Shown here: piece by piece, positions 1-11,649 of the stretch
Layout: every line of letters starts with the position of its first letter
Numbering within the stretch: position 1 is the first letter of the stretch
Assembly: GCA_017979445.1 (NCBI GenBank)
Contig: CM030704.1
Span: forward strand, 10,709,658-10,773,657
Reading direction: 5' to 3'
Origin: Akebia trifoliata
Taxonomy: Eukaryota; Streptophyta; Magnoliopsida; Ranunculales; Lardizabalaceae
DNA: 64,000 nt
Program-made: the position numbers and the translations under genes
The notes under the pieces: generated by a model
Database searches by the model: none
Seen by the model: only the letters and a program-made list of their open reading frames with translations
Told to the model about the DNA's origin: nothing

Positions 1-143
1 ACTGTTTTTAATTGGTTACATAAATCTGAATTGGATTGGAAGTAAAAATACTTTGGATTAACGTTGTCTCTGTGGTTCGACCCTTGCTTACCTAGATTTT
101 CCTTTTGTTATTTATTTTATATCATCTAAAGACTCGAATAAAT

Positions 144-161
144 TGGCGTCGTTGCCAGGGA
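144..161 (+). other. Primer-binding site, tRNA-Asp type
   Basis: The 18 bases beginning TGGCGTCGTTGCC match the complement of the 3' end of plant tRNA-Asp with about two mismatches. They lie ~13 bases after the left LTR end, as in Athila-type elements. It would prime minus-strand synthesis in an active copy. Confidence 0.65.
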
Positions 162-1682
162 CAACGGTGTAATCCAATATCTTTTCATCCGAAAATCCGA
201 TTTGATTTTTTGTCAATCAAAATTTTTATTTCAGAAAAATTCAAAAAAAATATTGTTGGATTCTTGAAGTCAGTATGAACAAAATCCTAAAATTTGAGTC
301 AATTTCATCAGAATTTTTTTGCGATGCCTGGGTCAACTGTGGCACCGCGGTCAAACCTTGAGATTTATATTTTAAATTTTTATAAAATATTTCTTCAGAC
401 TTCTAGATTTCAATGAACATATAATTTTTCTGGAATTCTAGCTTTGATTTATCTTCTATTTTTAGTCGAAGGATTCGACAAGGAGCAATGTGGTTCGGAA
501 TTTTATGCCCCCACCAGGATTCAATCCTTTGACGAAGAAACAAAATTTATTTTTTGTTCAAAGTAGAACTACAGTAGGATTTTCTCTTTAGAAGTTTTTA
601 ATTTATTTTCAAAATTTAATTTTAATTATTCCGAGAAGGCTCGGATTGTAATAGAATTAAAGGAAGATGATAGTGGGACGTAACTGTCTCGGCTCCTCGA
701 GTTCGTACACTAAGTTTGGTGTCGGTGGCCCGAGTCGACTCAACTCGTTCAAAATTTGTTTAGAGCAGGAGGTAAAATTCACAACCCCTACGCATCCCTT
801 GCAAGTAGGTTTTTGTATTGAATTTGAGTGATTTAATTGCACACTTCCGATTGCACATTTGTAAAAAGGGCACCCTTATGAGGGTGGCACGAATAAAATA
901 AAAATCGGATTTCATCACTGATCTCTTGCCTGTTAGGAAATTAATTCACACAAGCCCAATTTAATTAAAATCTAATTAAACCTAACCATAGGTCCCATCG
1001 AGCTCAATAGGAAAAACTAACCTGAGTTGTACTAATTGTACTTCTTGATCGAAGTCAGTGTCTAAGCACAATCCTGCCCCGCTGTATTAGGGGGATAGAC
1101 TATATTTATTATAGACGAAGAGGTGATTTTAAAGTTCTTTTACTCAGCATCATGCACCACCTCTCATCTGAGGATTAAACTAGTTAATTTCGATTTCAGA
1201 GAACTAGGTTGGAGGCTCAAGCTATCCCTTTGAAATAGTTAAGAGTTATCTAATCTAATAGGAATCCATAAACATTGTGTAAATTTTTTCCTATTTTTTG
1301 TGCCAATCCGTAGTGTATATTAAAGTAGATACAGAACTTCAAGAAAATTTTACACCGTTATGAAGTTTAGGAGAAAATGATGGACCCATACGTTCGATAT
1401 AATAATTTTGATCATTCTATCGAGTATTGTCTGAGTCTACCTATGATTCGAAATTCTCAAAATTCTTATTGGATGCTGACACCTAGTTCATTCGACCAAC
1501 CATACCACGTAGATAATTGGTTTCCTTAGATACCATGTAATCATGTAGGTAATCATAAGAATTTTTATTTGCATGACACCTTGAGAATGAATCCAACCAT
1601 AATTTCCTAACAATCCTATGATTCTTAACAATTCTTTGATTATAAAGTTATAGAGCTTGAGTCAACATCCACTCATTCATAT

Positions 1683-2223
1683 TTGTCTTCTCCTCCAAAT
1701 TCATCATTAGAGTCCATGATGACTAAGTTCCTAAATCAACAACAACAGATCAACCAACTACTACAGTCCATCCAACATCAATCCATAATCAACCTTAAGA
1801 CAATTGATCAAATAATCTCAAAAAACCCACCATTCTTTCAAAATAACCTTCGTGACCAATCTCACTCGTTTAAGGATTTTGATGATTGTCTATCAATAAT
1901 TGATAACCTTGTCTCAATAGAAGTTCAAACATAAATCAATGAGGTTACGATTCCAACAAAAGTAATGATAGAAGTCCAACTAGATCCACTCATTATGCCT
2001 TTAGAAGAAAAATAGAATGATCAATTTTCGAATGAGATAGTCCTTGAGAGTCAAGTCGTGTTTCAAATTCCCAATGAGCAAGTTGAATATACAAATTTGA
2101 CTAAGGAAATTGATCCACCATCAGAGGAAACTGTTGTTCAGGAAGAATCAATGATAAAATCTAATTTGTTAGTCACACCAATTCCAATCACTACCAATCC
2201 AACCTCGTATCCCATCCAATTTA
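1683..2223 (+). pseudogene. gag-like remnant of the Athila-like element
   Basis: An 83-residue open stretch (1683-1934) is rich in Gln, Asn and Ser (a QQQQINQLLQ segment). Coding-like sequence continues with stops to about 2223. The Gln-rich stretch resembles the region around 11160-11290 of the opposite Athila-like element, where the protein also has a Gln-rich part. No capsid motif or zinc knuckle is intact. It is assigned to gag from position after the PBS and composition, so weakly. Confidence 0.4.
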
Positions 2224-4170
2224 TCATTTCGTAAAATTTTAAAGACCCTCCTTGTCTTACAACTTCCATTCTCTTTGGGAATATGATGGATAAAAACTAT
2301 TTCGAAAAGGTGATGACATTCAGAATTGAGGACAAACAAGGAATGTTCATCATTTTACAAAATCGCTTTCATGCTGAAGATGTTAAACATAGTGCTATTT
2401 GGGAGGCAACCCATGTATTTTTATTTTTGAATAGTGTAATTAGGATTTTTTTAATTTTAAGCTTCCACATAGACCTTAATCTCCATCTCCTTCTCTTCGT
2501 TTCCAAGCCAACTCTCAACCAAACCAATCAATCAGCACTACTAGGACTACAGACTGGTCAGCAATTGTTGATTGAGCAATAGAAATAGATATTGGCCTAT
2601 ATTGAGAAGAAGAATACACGTGCGAGTGCACAGGAAGCTAAAAGTTCAGCTGCAGATTAGGATGAGTTTAAATTTGAGATTAGAATGTTTTTAAATATCT
2701 TAGTTAGACTGTTTTTCAATTATTAGGTAGGATTTCTTTTATGCAAAAACTACTTTGGAAATTATCATTGTTATAACTTTCACTCTTTTCAGATTAGTTG
2801 TAATAAGATTTTGCATATTAATACCCAATCCGTTTCAGGTGTGATTTAATATTTTTCTCTTTCCTTATTACTTGCATATTGAGAACAATATGTCATTTAG
2901 GTTTGGGGGTATTAGGTTAGCTCACAATTGTATTGCATTTTATTGGTAGTTTAGTTTCATGTTTATTTCATTACTAGTTTAGAAGAAAAAAAATTTGAAA
3001 AAATCAAAAAATAAAAAAAAATTTAACACTTACTAATTTAGTTTCATACTTTTAGAAGAAATTTTTTTTTGAATTCTTGCAAAATATTTTCTTCAAATTC
3101 TTTCTATGTACTATTTACATATGAATTTCAAATTTCAGCTCATATCTTAATTTTTTATCATAATTTCTTTTTGATTATTCCTTATCAAGAAAATCAAAAG
3201 AAAACTTTGAAAATTCACGACACTTCTGATTGGTAAAATATAAGATTTTATGGAATAAGTGTTAACCCTCTTCTCTGTCTAGAGTGTTAAGGGACATTGA
3301 ATTTAGTGAACTATGACTTCCTTATCCTTTGGTTGGCTGGTTAGAAGAAAAACAGAATTGGAGATAATATGACTTGGACATCAACCATAGAATTAGACTG
3401 AGTACCATGAAAATGACTACCTATTTTTTTTAAAAAGAACATCAAAAAAATGGTGATGTGCGCAAAAGTTAAAAAATAAATTAGAAAAATGGTGAAGTTT
3501 GAAAAAGTTAAGAAAAGAAAAAGTAAAAATATGTAAAAAAAATCAAATCAAATTAAAAATGCTTGAGTTGAAAAAGTGCAAAATGAAAAGAATCCAATGA
3601 AACCAAATAGTTCAGTAAGGTAAAAGCCATCAATGGTAAAAATGTGAGTAAGCTGGAATATCACAGATAAAACCCCTTAGTGATATTAAAGTGAACATCC
3701 ACACATCTCACAATCCCAGACATGATGCTTAGTTTCAAATTAAAACTGAAGAAGAATGAACCAGTCTTAGCAGTTATGAGGTAAAATCTTGTTCCTAAAA
3801 AGATGTTGTTTTTAAAAGAAAAATCAGAAAAAATTGCACGAGTACTCAAATTATTCTTGAAATTTTCTAAACTGAGGAGTGAAAATTAGAAATTTGCTCA
3901 AACGTATGGACCTTTGACTGATTTATAAAATATCGTTATGTTTATTTTACATCAATTGAGTTTGATTTTTATATTTCAATAAAATGTTAGAATTTTGTAG
4001 GTGTATTCTCTACAAATCCTCACGAGTCAAACTTGTCCACTAGGAATAACCTAGAGGTTTAAAGGCTTGTTGCATACTATAAATGCAGTCGTCTAACCTA
4101 CAAAAGTGGTTTGTAAGTTAGTTTTTATTTTATTTTTGCACAGGACTAGCAAATTTTAGGTTTGGCGGTG

Positions 4171-5474
4171 TGATTATAGGGTCTAGAAAGTAATTCTAGA
4201 GCCCTAATTGCATAAACTTTATTAGTAAATTATACACTAAACCTTCTAATTGCATATAGTTCATTGTTAGTCCATAATAATTATTCTTTTCAATTAAATT
4301 ATGCATTTCAGAACTAATTACTATTATTTACATGTAATAGGAATTATTCGTAAAGTTTCAAGGTGAATCAAGAAAATCTGAAGCCATCACTGTGATCTAA
4401 GATCCAAACAAAACCATAGACCAAAACTCAAGTCAATTAAGTAAAATTATATTGTGGCACCATGGTTAATGATGGCGGTGCAGTCAACTAAGAAAGTCAA
4501 GCCTTATAATTCGTATTGAAGTTTGGTGGCTGAAAGATATTCGTATTGAAATAAGACTTTAGTATTTTCGCAATCACGGAATGTTTTCGAAACCCTAATT
4601 ACCCAAGAAATCCTAATTTGGTCTCTCTATAAATAAGAGACCAGACTAAAGGGCATGGGATCTCCAATCTCCCTTAAAGGATCTCCAATCTTCTCCGAAA
4701 GGATCTCTCATCTCCTTGTAGATCAACTTCTCTTTTTTTATTATTTTAATTTTAGGTTTTTATTTTATGTTTCTTAATTTTAAGAAAGTTGTAAGGAAAC
4801 TCTGTTGATTTCAAGTCAAGAATCAATAAAGTTACTTCTTTGTTTCACTTTCTTCTCTTTTACATGATATCTATTTTATTTTACTTTATTATTTTTTTGG
4901 GTGATTATTGGCTAAATCTCCATTAGATTAATTGAAGAAGATGGAATAAGATTTATTAGTGTTTTATTATTCTTGCAACTACTTCATAGCTTTATTGTGA
5001 TAGTATTAGGTGTTTATTATTAGGTTAACCATTGAATGTTTCTCAAAGTTTTGATGATATCTTTCTTTAATTAGTTTAAGAAAAACCATGCTTTACAAAG
5101 AATAATTAATGTTTATCTAATGGTCTCGACTTAATTTATTATATACTTTTGATCTCGTTTATGTTATAACTATTCAATTTTTCAATCCACAAACATTAGC
5201 TTTATTTAGTGGATTGAGATAAAAAGATAATCAGAATTCATTGATAAAGCTTGTGAAGGTGGATCCAATTGATCTACACTTCTCTATCATATTTTTTAAG
5301 TCTTTCTTTTAGTAATTTATTTTAAATAAATCTCTTTCTCGAAAACTATTTTTAATTGGTTACATAAATTTGAATTGGATTGGAAGTAAAAATACTTTAG
5401 ATTAATGTTGTCTCTGTGGTTCGACCTTGGTTGCCAAGGTTTTTCTTTTGTTATTTATTTTATCATCATCTACA
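4171..5474 (+). repeat. 3' LTR of the left Athila-like element
   Basis: It starts with TGATTATAGG directly after a TTTGGCGGTG tract that fits a polypurine-tract position, and ends in CATCTACA. The last ~130 bases repeat positions 1-130. A TATA box (TATAAATA at 4628-4635) sits mid-LTR, giving a U3/R boundary soon after. The start is inferred from the tract, not from the partner LTR, which lies outside the window. Confidence 0.6.
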
Positions 5475-5880
5475 GCTTGAACAGGTTTGAGCTTTAAGTG
5501 TCCATTGGATAGAATTAACTGAAAAAGCCCAAGACTTTACAAATTGAATTGGAGAAGCTCAAATGCTTAATTTGGGTTTCACAAGCATTATTGACTTCGA
5601 TCTTTTTTATTTGACTATAGTATTTCTCCCGTCAAATTCATGAATTTGTTTCATCTTTTCATACCATCCCTCCTCGTTTTGATTCCTCTTTTCTAAAAAA
5701 TAATAAATATCACCAAATATATCACAAAAATTATAATTTAAAAATATTTATAATAATTATGCACGTGATGATATTTATACATAATTATCAGGATTTAGTT
5801 AGGAAATTTATCAAATACATGATTATTTGAGACCTCGAAAGATACATTTTCCGGCCTTGATCACACCCCCAAATCTAAGT
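5475..5880 (-). repeat. Polypurine tract and truncated 3' LTR of the minus Athila-like element
   Basis: On the minus strand a TTAGATTTGGGGGTG tract is followed by TGATCAAGGCC, the same tract-then-TGAT arrangement as the plus element at 4160-4171. Only ~390 bases of the LTR remain before the junction at 5474/5475. Confidence 0.45.
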
Positions 5881-7521
5881 TTTTCTATTCCTGAGCAAAA
5901 TAAAATAATTTTGGCCACTTTCACAAGTCACTCGATTGCATTTAATGTATATAGCAAGCCCTTAAACCCCTACATTACTATTAGTGGATGACTTTGACTC
6001 GTTAAGGTTTGTAGTGAATATACCCCAAAAATTCAGGTATTATTGAGTATTTTAAATCAAAATCATATATATTGGCAAACACAAAAAATTACTAACTCGG
6101 CCACTAGGTTTAGTATCATTATATAGTCCTAAATATTATTCATTTCTAAGCAAAAGAAATTCTTCAATGCACGTGTACTTCTGACTTAGAATTTCCAATC
6201 TTAATCTCCTAGAGTAAGAAAAAAAAACTCTCTTATTTAGTATGGTTAGGTTACCTCAAATCTAACTTAAAACTAAACATCTTGTCTAGGTTAGCGAGTA
6301 TGTGGATATTCACTTTAATACCTTTAAGGAACTTTATCTTGATTTTTTAGTTTACTTGCGACCATTGATGACTTTCACCCTACTTACACATTTTTCTCTT
6401 TTGCGTAATTTTGTGTCTTTTAGGAATTCTTTTCAATCTATTTTTTATGTTATCTTCTCTTTATTTTGAATTTTTTTTTTCATTGAAATTTCTTCCAGGT
6501 AGCCTTTTTAAGGGCACCTAATCTAATTCAAAGGCTATTACTGTTTAAGTTGTACTTGAAACTCATATCTATTTTCTTCTAATTTGACAACCATACGAAC
6601 TAAGAAATCAAAGTTCATTAGACCCGACTTTCCTACTACTCTAAGAAAGAAGAAAATTATAAAATAACTTTATTTAATCTAGACTGTAATGCTAAGTCAA
6701 AAGTGAAGTCAAATTTTATAATGAATATTTTCTGAGAATTTTCTTAGAAAGGAACACCAAACATGACTGTAGATCAAAATTTATAATCCAATGTCTATTT
6801 TGAATAAGTGCTTAAACATATAAACATTATTTCGAAATAAAATACCAAAAATACCAAGTAAATTTTTTATTTGTTTAGGGAAGTATTCAACCTATAATAC
6901 CCATACCCCCAAACCTAAATCTAATTTAGTCCTCAAAATTCATAAATTATATGCATGTAGGGCAGTAAAAAGTAAAAAATAATGGATAATACCTTAAATG
7001 TATTTTGTATTCCACAAAAATGTGAATTTTTTACCGCAGTGGAGCTAAATACAAATTCACTAACAAAAAGAAACATACAAAATAACTCATACAAAACTAG
7101 ACAACACTAAATGAGATAGTTTTTTATTTGTGCAGACCTAGTCACTACCCGTCTCAATCAATCTAGTGGACTTGCTCAGCGGTAGTGTTCACATCCGCAT
7201 TCGTCTATTACATTTATTTTAATACTCCTCAAAAGTAGTGTCAAGTGGGAATCAAGACTAGAGATTTCACAACAGAACTATCAAAACTAAAATGATAAAA
7301 TCTAACCTAAAAATATAGAAAATGTGTCTCTCTTATCTGTTGGAAGATTAATTTGGTAGTTTCCATCACAATAAACCTAGGTTGGTAAATGCAAAACATT
7401 GGAAAACAACTATCCGTCTCCAAGCTAATTTGCATATGAGGGTGACTCATACTCAGCTGCAACGCGAACTTTCCGATACTATTTCTCTTAGGAACAATAA
7501 TAAACTCTAAAACGTGTGCCA

Positions 7522-8830
7522 CTATGTTTGACTAGTCCAGGGAAACTTTCCTTCAAGAAACAAAGACACCAACCGAACCTTTTTACTTTCCTTTTCAGAT
7601 GCATTGCACAACTTGAAAGGAGAAATTATAATCAACAATCGAATAACAGGTATGAAAATGAGTTCAACCTTAAACTTCTTAAAAAATTTACAACACTCAA
7701 AAGTGAGCTGAAAAGAGAAATTTGCAGCCAAAAGGTTATAAAAAGGTTTCAAGATTTTCCCAACATCTTTGATGCATCGATGGTAAAATCCAATATATCC
7801 TAGGAATGAGCATACTTCTTTCATAGTTGTGGGAGGTGAAAGATTAGAAATTAAGTTGACTTTAGCTTTATCAACTTCTATTCTTTTTTCAGAAATGATG
7901 TGACATAAAACTATATCGCACTTCACCATGAAGTGGGATTTTTCCAAATTAAGCATGAGATTTATTTTCCTTTCAACAAGCTAATACTAAGTATAAGTGG
8001 TAAAAACATTCGTCAAAACTAAACCCAAAAACTGTGAAATCATACATTAAGACATTTAGGAAAAACTCTTCCATATTAGAGAAGAAACTTAACATATACA
8101 TTTGAAAGGTAGTAGGTGCATTGCATAGACCAAAGGGCATGTGATGGTAGGCAAAGGTTTCGTAGGGACATGTACATGTTGTCTTCTCCTAATATTCATG
8201 GACTATTAGAATCTAATTTTATCCCAAATATCCATGAAGAAAATAATAACATATGTGACTTAATAATCTCTCAAGCATTTGATCAATGAAATGCAAAGGA
8301 AAATGGTCATTTCGGGTCATTGTATTCAACATCTTATAGTCGATATAGACACGTCACCCAATTTGGATGTGCGTGAGGACTAGTTCATTATCCTTGTTGG
8401 TAACAATTGTGATACTAAATTTTTTTTTGAACTACTTAGACTTGACTGACCCATTGATTGTCGGATATGGGGTATATGATACCCGCATCAAGCAATTTGA
8501 TGACTTTTGTTCGATCTACGTCTTTGATTGCTGGGTAAAGCCTCTTCTGTGGTTCTATTGATGGTTTTGCATTTTCTTTAAGGTGGATTTGATGCATTGC
8601 CGCAGATAGCTTCTCGATGTTCTCTTAAGACTACCAAGAGTTGTTCTTCTTGGAATTCGTCTAACTTGGATGAGATGATAACTGGTAAGATTTCCTCGTT
8701 ACCAATGAAAGCGTACTTGAGAGTACTTGGTAGAGGTTTGAGATCAAACTTGATTGACTCAATGATAGATGAAATAAAACTAGTTGAGGTATTCATGAGA
8801 CTTTCAACATTAACATTCCATAAAGCCATT
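7522..8830 (-). pseudogene. Athila-like reverse transcriptase / RNase H remnant
   Basis: The segment at 8829-8578 resembles the linker before RT (LKPLPSTLKYAF, then an LREHREAI-like block). RT follows: MPFGLCNAPTTFQ is readable near 8150-8100. The catalytic region near 8040 reads VLMYDF where the family has V-M-D-D-F, so one catalytic Asp is replaced by Tyr. The stretch 7956-7522 holds the end of RT and start of RNase H, with SFLGYIGFYHRCIKD matching the usual SFLGHAGFYRRFIKD block. Stops break the frame. It would have copied RNA to DNA in the virus-like particle; here it is inactive. Confidence 0.8.
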
Positions 8831-8954
8831 TTTGGGACTGTAATTACACAAGGATTATCAACACCTAATTGTTATTTCTCATTAAATAAGAGTAAATTAT
8901 ATGAAATTGCCAAATTATCGAAGCTAATAGAACTTTCTACTTTTTGCAGGTAAA

Positions 8955-10068
8955 AAGAGGCAATTTTGAACACAAATAATTTTGTAACAATTTGCGTTAC
9001 AATATGAAAGAAAAAAGGGTGCAGCGAGCCAAAACTCAGTAGCAAATGATGCTACGTCACCACGCCGTAGCACCCTTGTGGTGTGTCACGGTAATCTTGA
9101 GAAATTGTGCCTTGAGATTCAAGCTAAACATTCTAGACTCTTTGGCCATTGCAACTGTAGAATTGAATATCGTAAAAAGATGAGCTAAAAACTAGAATAG
9201 AAAATCTATATATCGAGGAGTTGTCCCAAAGGAAAGAGTCCCTCTTTTTCTTCCTAATTTCACTTTATATTTTTTGATTTTTATGAAAGAGAGTTCTTTT
9301 AGAGTGAGAGCTAAAAGTACCCTCTCTTCTCGTTTCTTCTTATAATCTTAATTTAGTTCTTAGTTTACTTTTAAGCTTTGTAATGAAGGAGATTTAAGCT
9401 ATTTTTTTTAATCAAATTGCAAAACAAAATTATCTCATCCTCTTCTCAACCATATTTTCTCTATTTTACTATTGCTGTAATTTGTTTCTCGCAATAATCG
9501 ACTAGACTCTTTATAGAGAGGTCAATGATGTCGGAACGAATCTATCTTAATCTAGTTTAAGCAATTCTATTATTTCTATTTTAATTGTGTTTGTGTAAAG
9601 TTTATTAAGTTTGGATTATCCAATTTGTATCAATTGTCCTCACTTTGATGATTCATACTTAAGTGAAATCAAGCTTAATTATGCTTAGTGACAACTTGAG
9701 ATATGAATCTGATAATACCATTTTGATTCACTAATCACCTACTATTGGATTCATCTATAGACTTAATTGAATTATCTTCCAATCCACGAAAAATGGTTTG
9801 TTGCGTGGATTGAGATCAGGGTTGCTAGATTACCAAGATAGCTTGCAAAGGTTGAATTGATCTCTCTACTCTTTTACATTTCTTTAATTTCTACTATTGT
9901 TTCAATTTTATTCTACTTCTTAACTATATTTTCTCTAACACTATTTTTTTAATTTGTTTTTAAAATCTATTTTGATTTCAATTTGAAAGAAAATCTGAAT
10001 CGATTATTGTCCTAGTGGAACGAACCTTACTTACCAAAGTTTCTTTTATCATTTGTTCAATTTACATC
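8955..10068 (+). repeat. Plus-oriented LTR-like insert between protease and RT
   Basis: This ~1.1 kb separates RT from protease of the minus element and has no coding on the minus strand. It ends with AACGAACC...TTTACA, resembling the 3' ends of the LTRs at 1-130 and 5342-5474 (a wild-type-like GTTCGACC block and T-rich end). It has a possible TATA near 9204. I could not find a clear target duplication, so boundaries and solo-LTR status are provisional. Confidence 0.45.
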
Positions 10069-10671
10069 TCCAATCAAAACAACTATAATATCAAACGATT
10101 CATGATACTTTTGGTTAACCAAAGTGCCAATCATGTTCACTTCGTTGACATGGTCAATTTGTCCGATCTGATATCGATTGTGAAAGACATTTAATTTGAC
10201 CTTCATGTTTCCAAATGATAGTGTCATCACGTTGTTTCGACAATGGATCATTGCATCTGGTGTGGCTAGGAAAAGTCGTCCTAGAATGATTGGAACATGA
10301 CTCGTGGGATTGATAATGCGTTTTGTATCGATAACAATGAAATCTACTAAAAAGTAGAATTCTTTTATCTTAACAATGACGTCTTCTATAATCCCCTTGG
10401 AAACTTTGATTGACCTATATGCTCAACTCAATGTCATGTTTGTGGGTTTTAACTCTCCCAAATACAATTATTTGTAAATAAAGGAAAGCAATAAGTTCAT
10501 ACTAGTTCCTAGATATAGTAAAAACATCTCATTTATTTGATCTCCTATATGAATAAGAATCATTGGACAATAATGATCTTTGAATTTGGGCGCATGTTTT
10601 GTTGAATTATTGAAGACACTTAGACTGCCATTATGGCTTCCAGAGGACTTCTTAGTTGTCAAATCTTTCAA
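10057..10671 (-). pseudogene. Athila-like protease remnant
   Basis: 10671-10468 reads KHAPKFKDHYCP and then LGTSMNLL, matching the Athila retropepsin region where the active-site motif is usually DLGASVNLLP; the Asp position is altered. 10251-10057 reads MIHCRNNVMTLSFGNM, matching the protease/RT linker (usual LINCRNGVMKLSFGNM type). Frames are interrupted between the two. The LTR-like insert begins immediately beyond 10057 in the reading direction. Confidence 0.68.
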
Positions 10672-10839
10672 GAATTTGGCATAAGATGGAATATGTTTAA
10701 TGGCATCTAGAAAATGGATGTTAATTTGTACATTTTGAAAAATCTCTAGAATGCCTTCATACTAACTCAACTTACTATTCTCCTTAAGATGTTGTGCAAA
10801 TGGTACTTTCAGAATGAATGAAGTGGATGGAGTATTTTT

Positions 10840-11613
10840 TTAATTGAATTTTCTTCTTGGGGAATATCGATTTTTTCCTCTGACTTTTTGGCCTTCAACA
10901 TTTTTCATCCCTCTGTGGGAGAATTGCTTTTTCTTTTGAAAGCTAAACTTGATTGTCAACTTTTTTTCCTGACCTAAGGATATGGATAGCTTGAACAAAA
11001 TCCTTGGAGCTTTCAGAACTGCTTCCAACTTCGTACTTGCTTTTTAGACTAACATGACCCATAAGTTGATTACTCGGGTTGGAAACGATTTGACTCGAAA
11101 ATTGTCCATTTTCTCTTCCTCTTAGGGACAAAACCAACTGTCCCATTTGGACTTTTTTATTTTGTTATTGTCTAAGTAGTGGTTTGATTGATATGGGATT
11201 GATTAGATTGCAATTGAGGCTGGATAAGTTGTTGTTTTTGCTTAACCAATTCAGTCATCATTATTTCCATTGAAAACTACTGAGGAGTAGAGGACGAATA
11301 GTTGGTCATGGGATCGAGAAATAATGTCGTACTTTCTATAGGTTGTTGAGAATGAAACTAGAGTGAATGCTGAGATGGATATGAATTCTGGGAAATCATA
11401 GTTTGGTTCGTTTGGGAGAGGTTACCAAGGGAAATTCCTTTGGAAACCTAGTAGGTTACCTAGTGGAAATGGTTCATTCTGCCTATTAGAGAAATTGGGG
11501 TTATACTCATTATCTGGATGATAGGTTTGGTTGAATGAGTTAGGTGTGGGTTTTCGAAAAGTACTATGACCTAGTTGTCCTACTCGGCCTTGATCATTTG
11601 CAAACTCAAACAA
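10840..11613 (-). pseudogene. Athila-like gag C-terminal remnant
   Basis: Three overlapping frames retain gag features. 11613-11422 is Asn/Pro-rich (YNPNFSNRQNEPF), like the Athila region usually reading YNPGWRNHPN. 11146-10943 has MGQLVLSLRGRENGQFSSQ and VQAIHILRSGKKVDNQ, the conserved block near the gag/protease junction. No single frame spans the region, so it is frameshifted. Confidence 0.65.
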
Positions 11614-11649
11614 CTTTATATTTGATTATCAAGACCATCACATAGGAGA

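Larger units (their letters stand above)
1..5474 (+). mobile_element. Athila-like Ty3/gypsy element, pol-deleted, 5' end outside window
   Basis: The first ~130 bases closely match 5342-5474, so they are the 3' ends of the two LTRs of one element. The left LTR is cut by the window edge. A primer-binding site resembling the tRNA-Asp complement follows the left LTR. Glutamine-rich gag-like remnants lie at 1683-2223. Around 2380-2412 the sequence has the end-of-pol motif common in Athila elements (GGGAGGCAACCCA in plus sense), so almost all of pol is missing. A long AT-rich 3' non-coding part follows, with a TTTGGGGGT-type tract near 2900. All reading frames are interrupted, so it is non-autonomous. 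Athila assignment rests on PBS type and 3' organisation. Confidence 0.72.
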
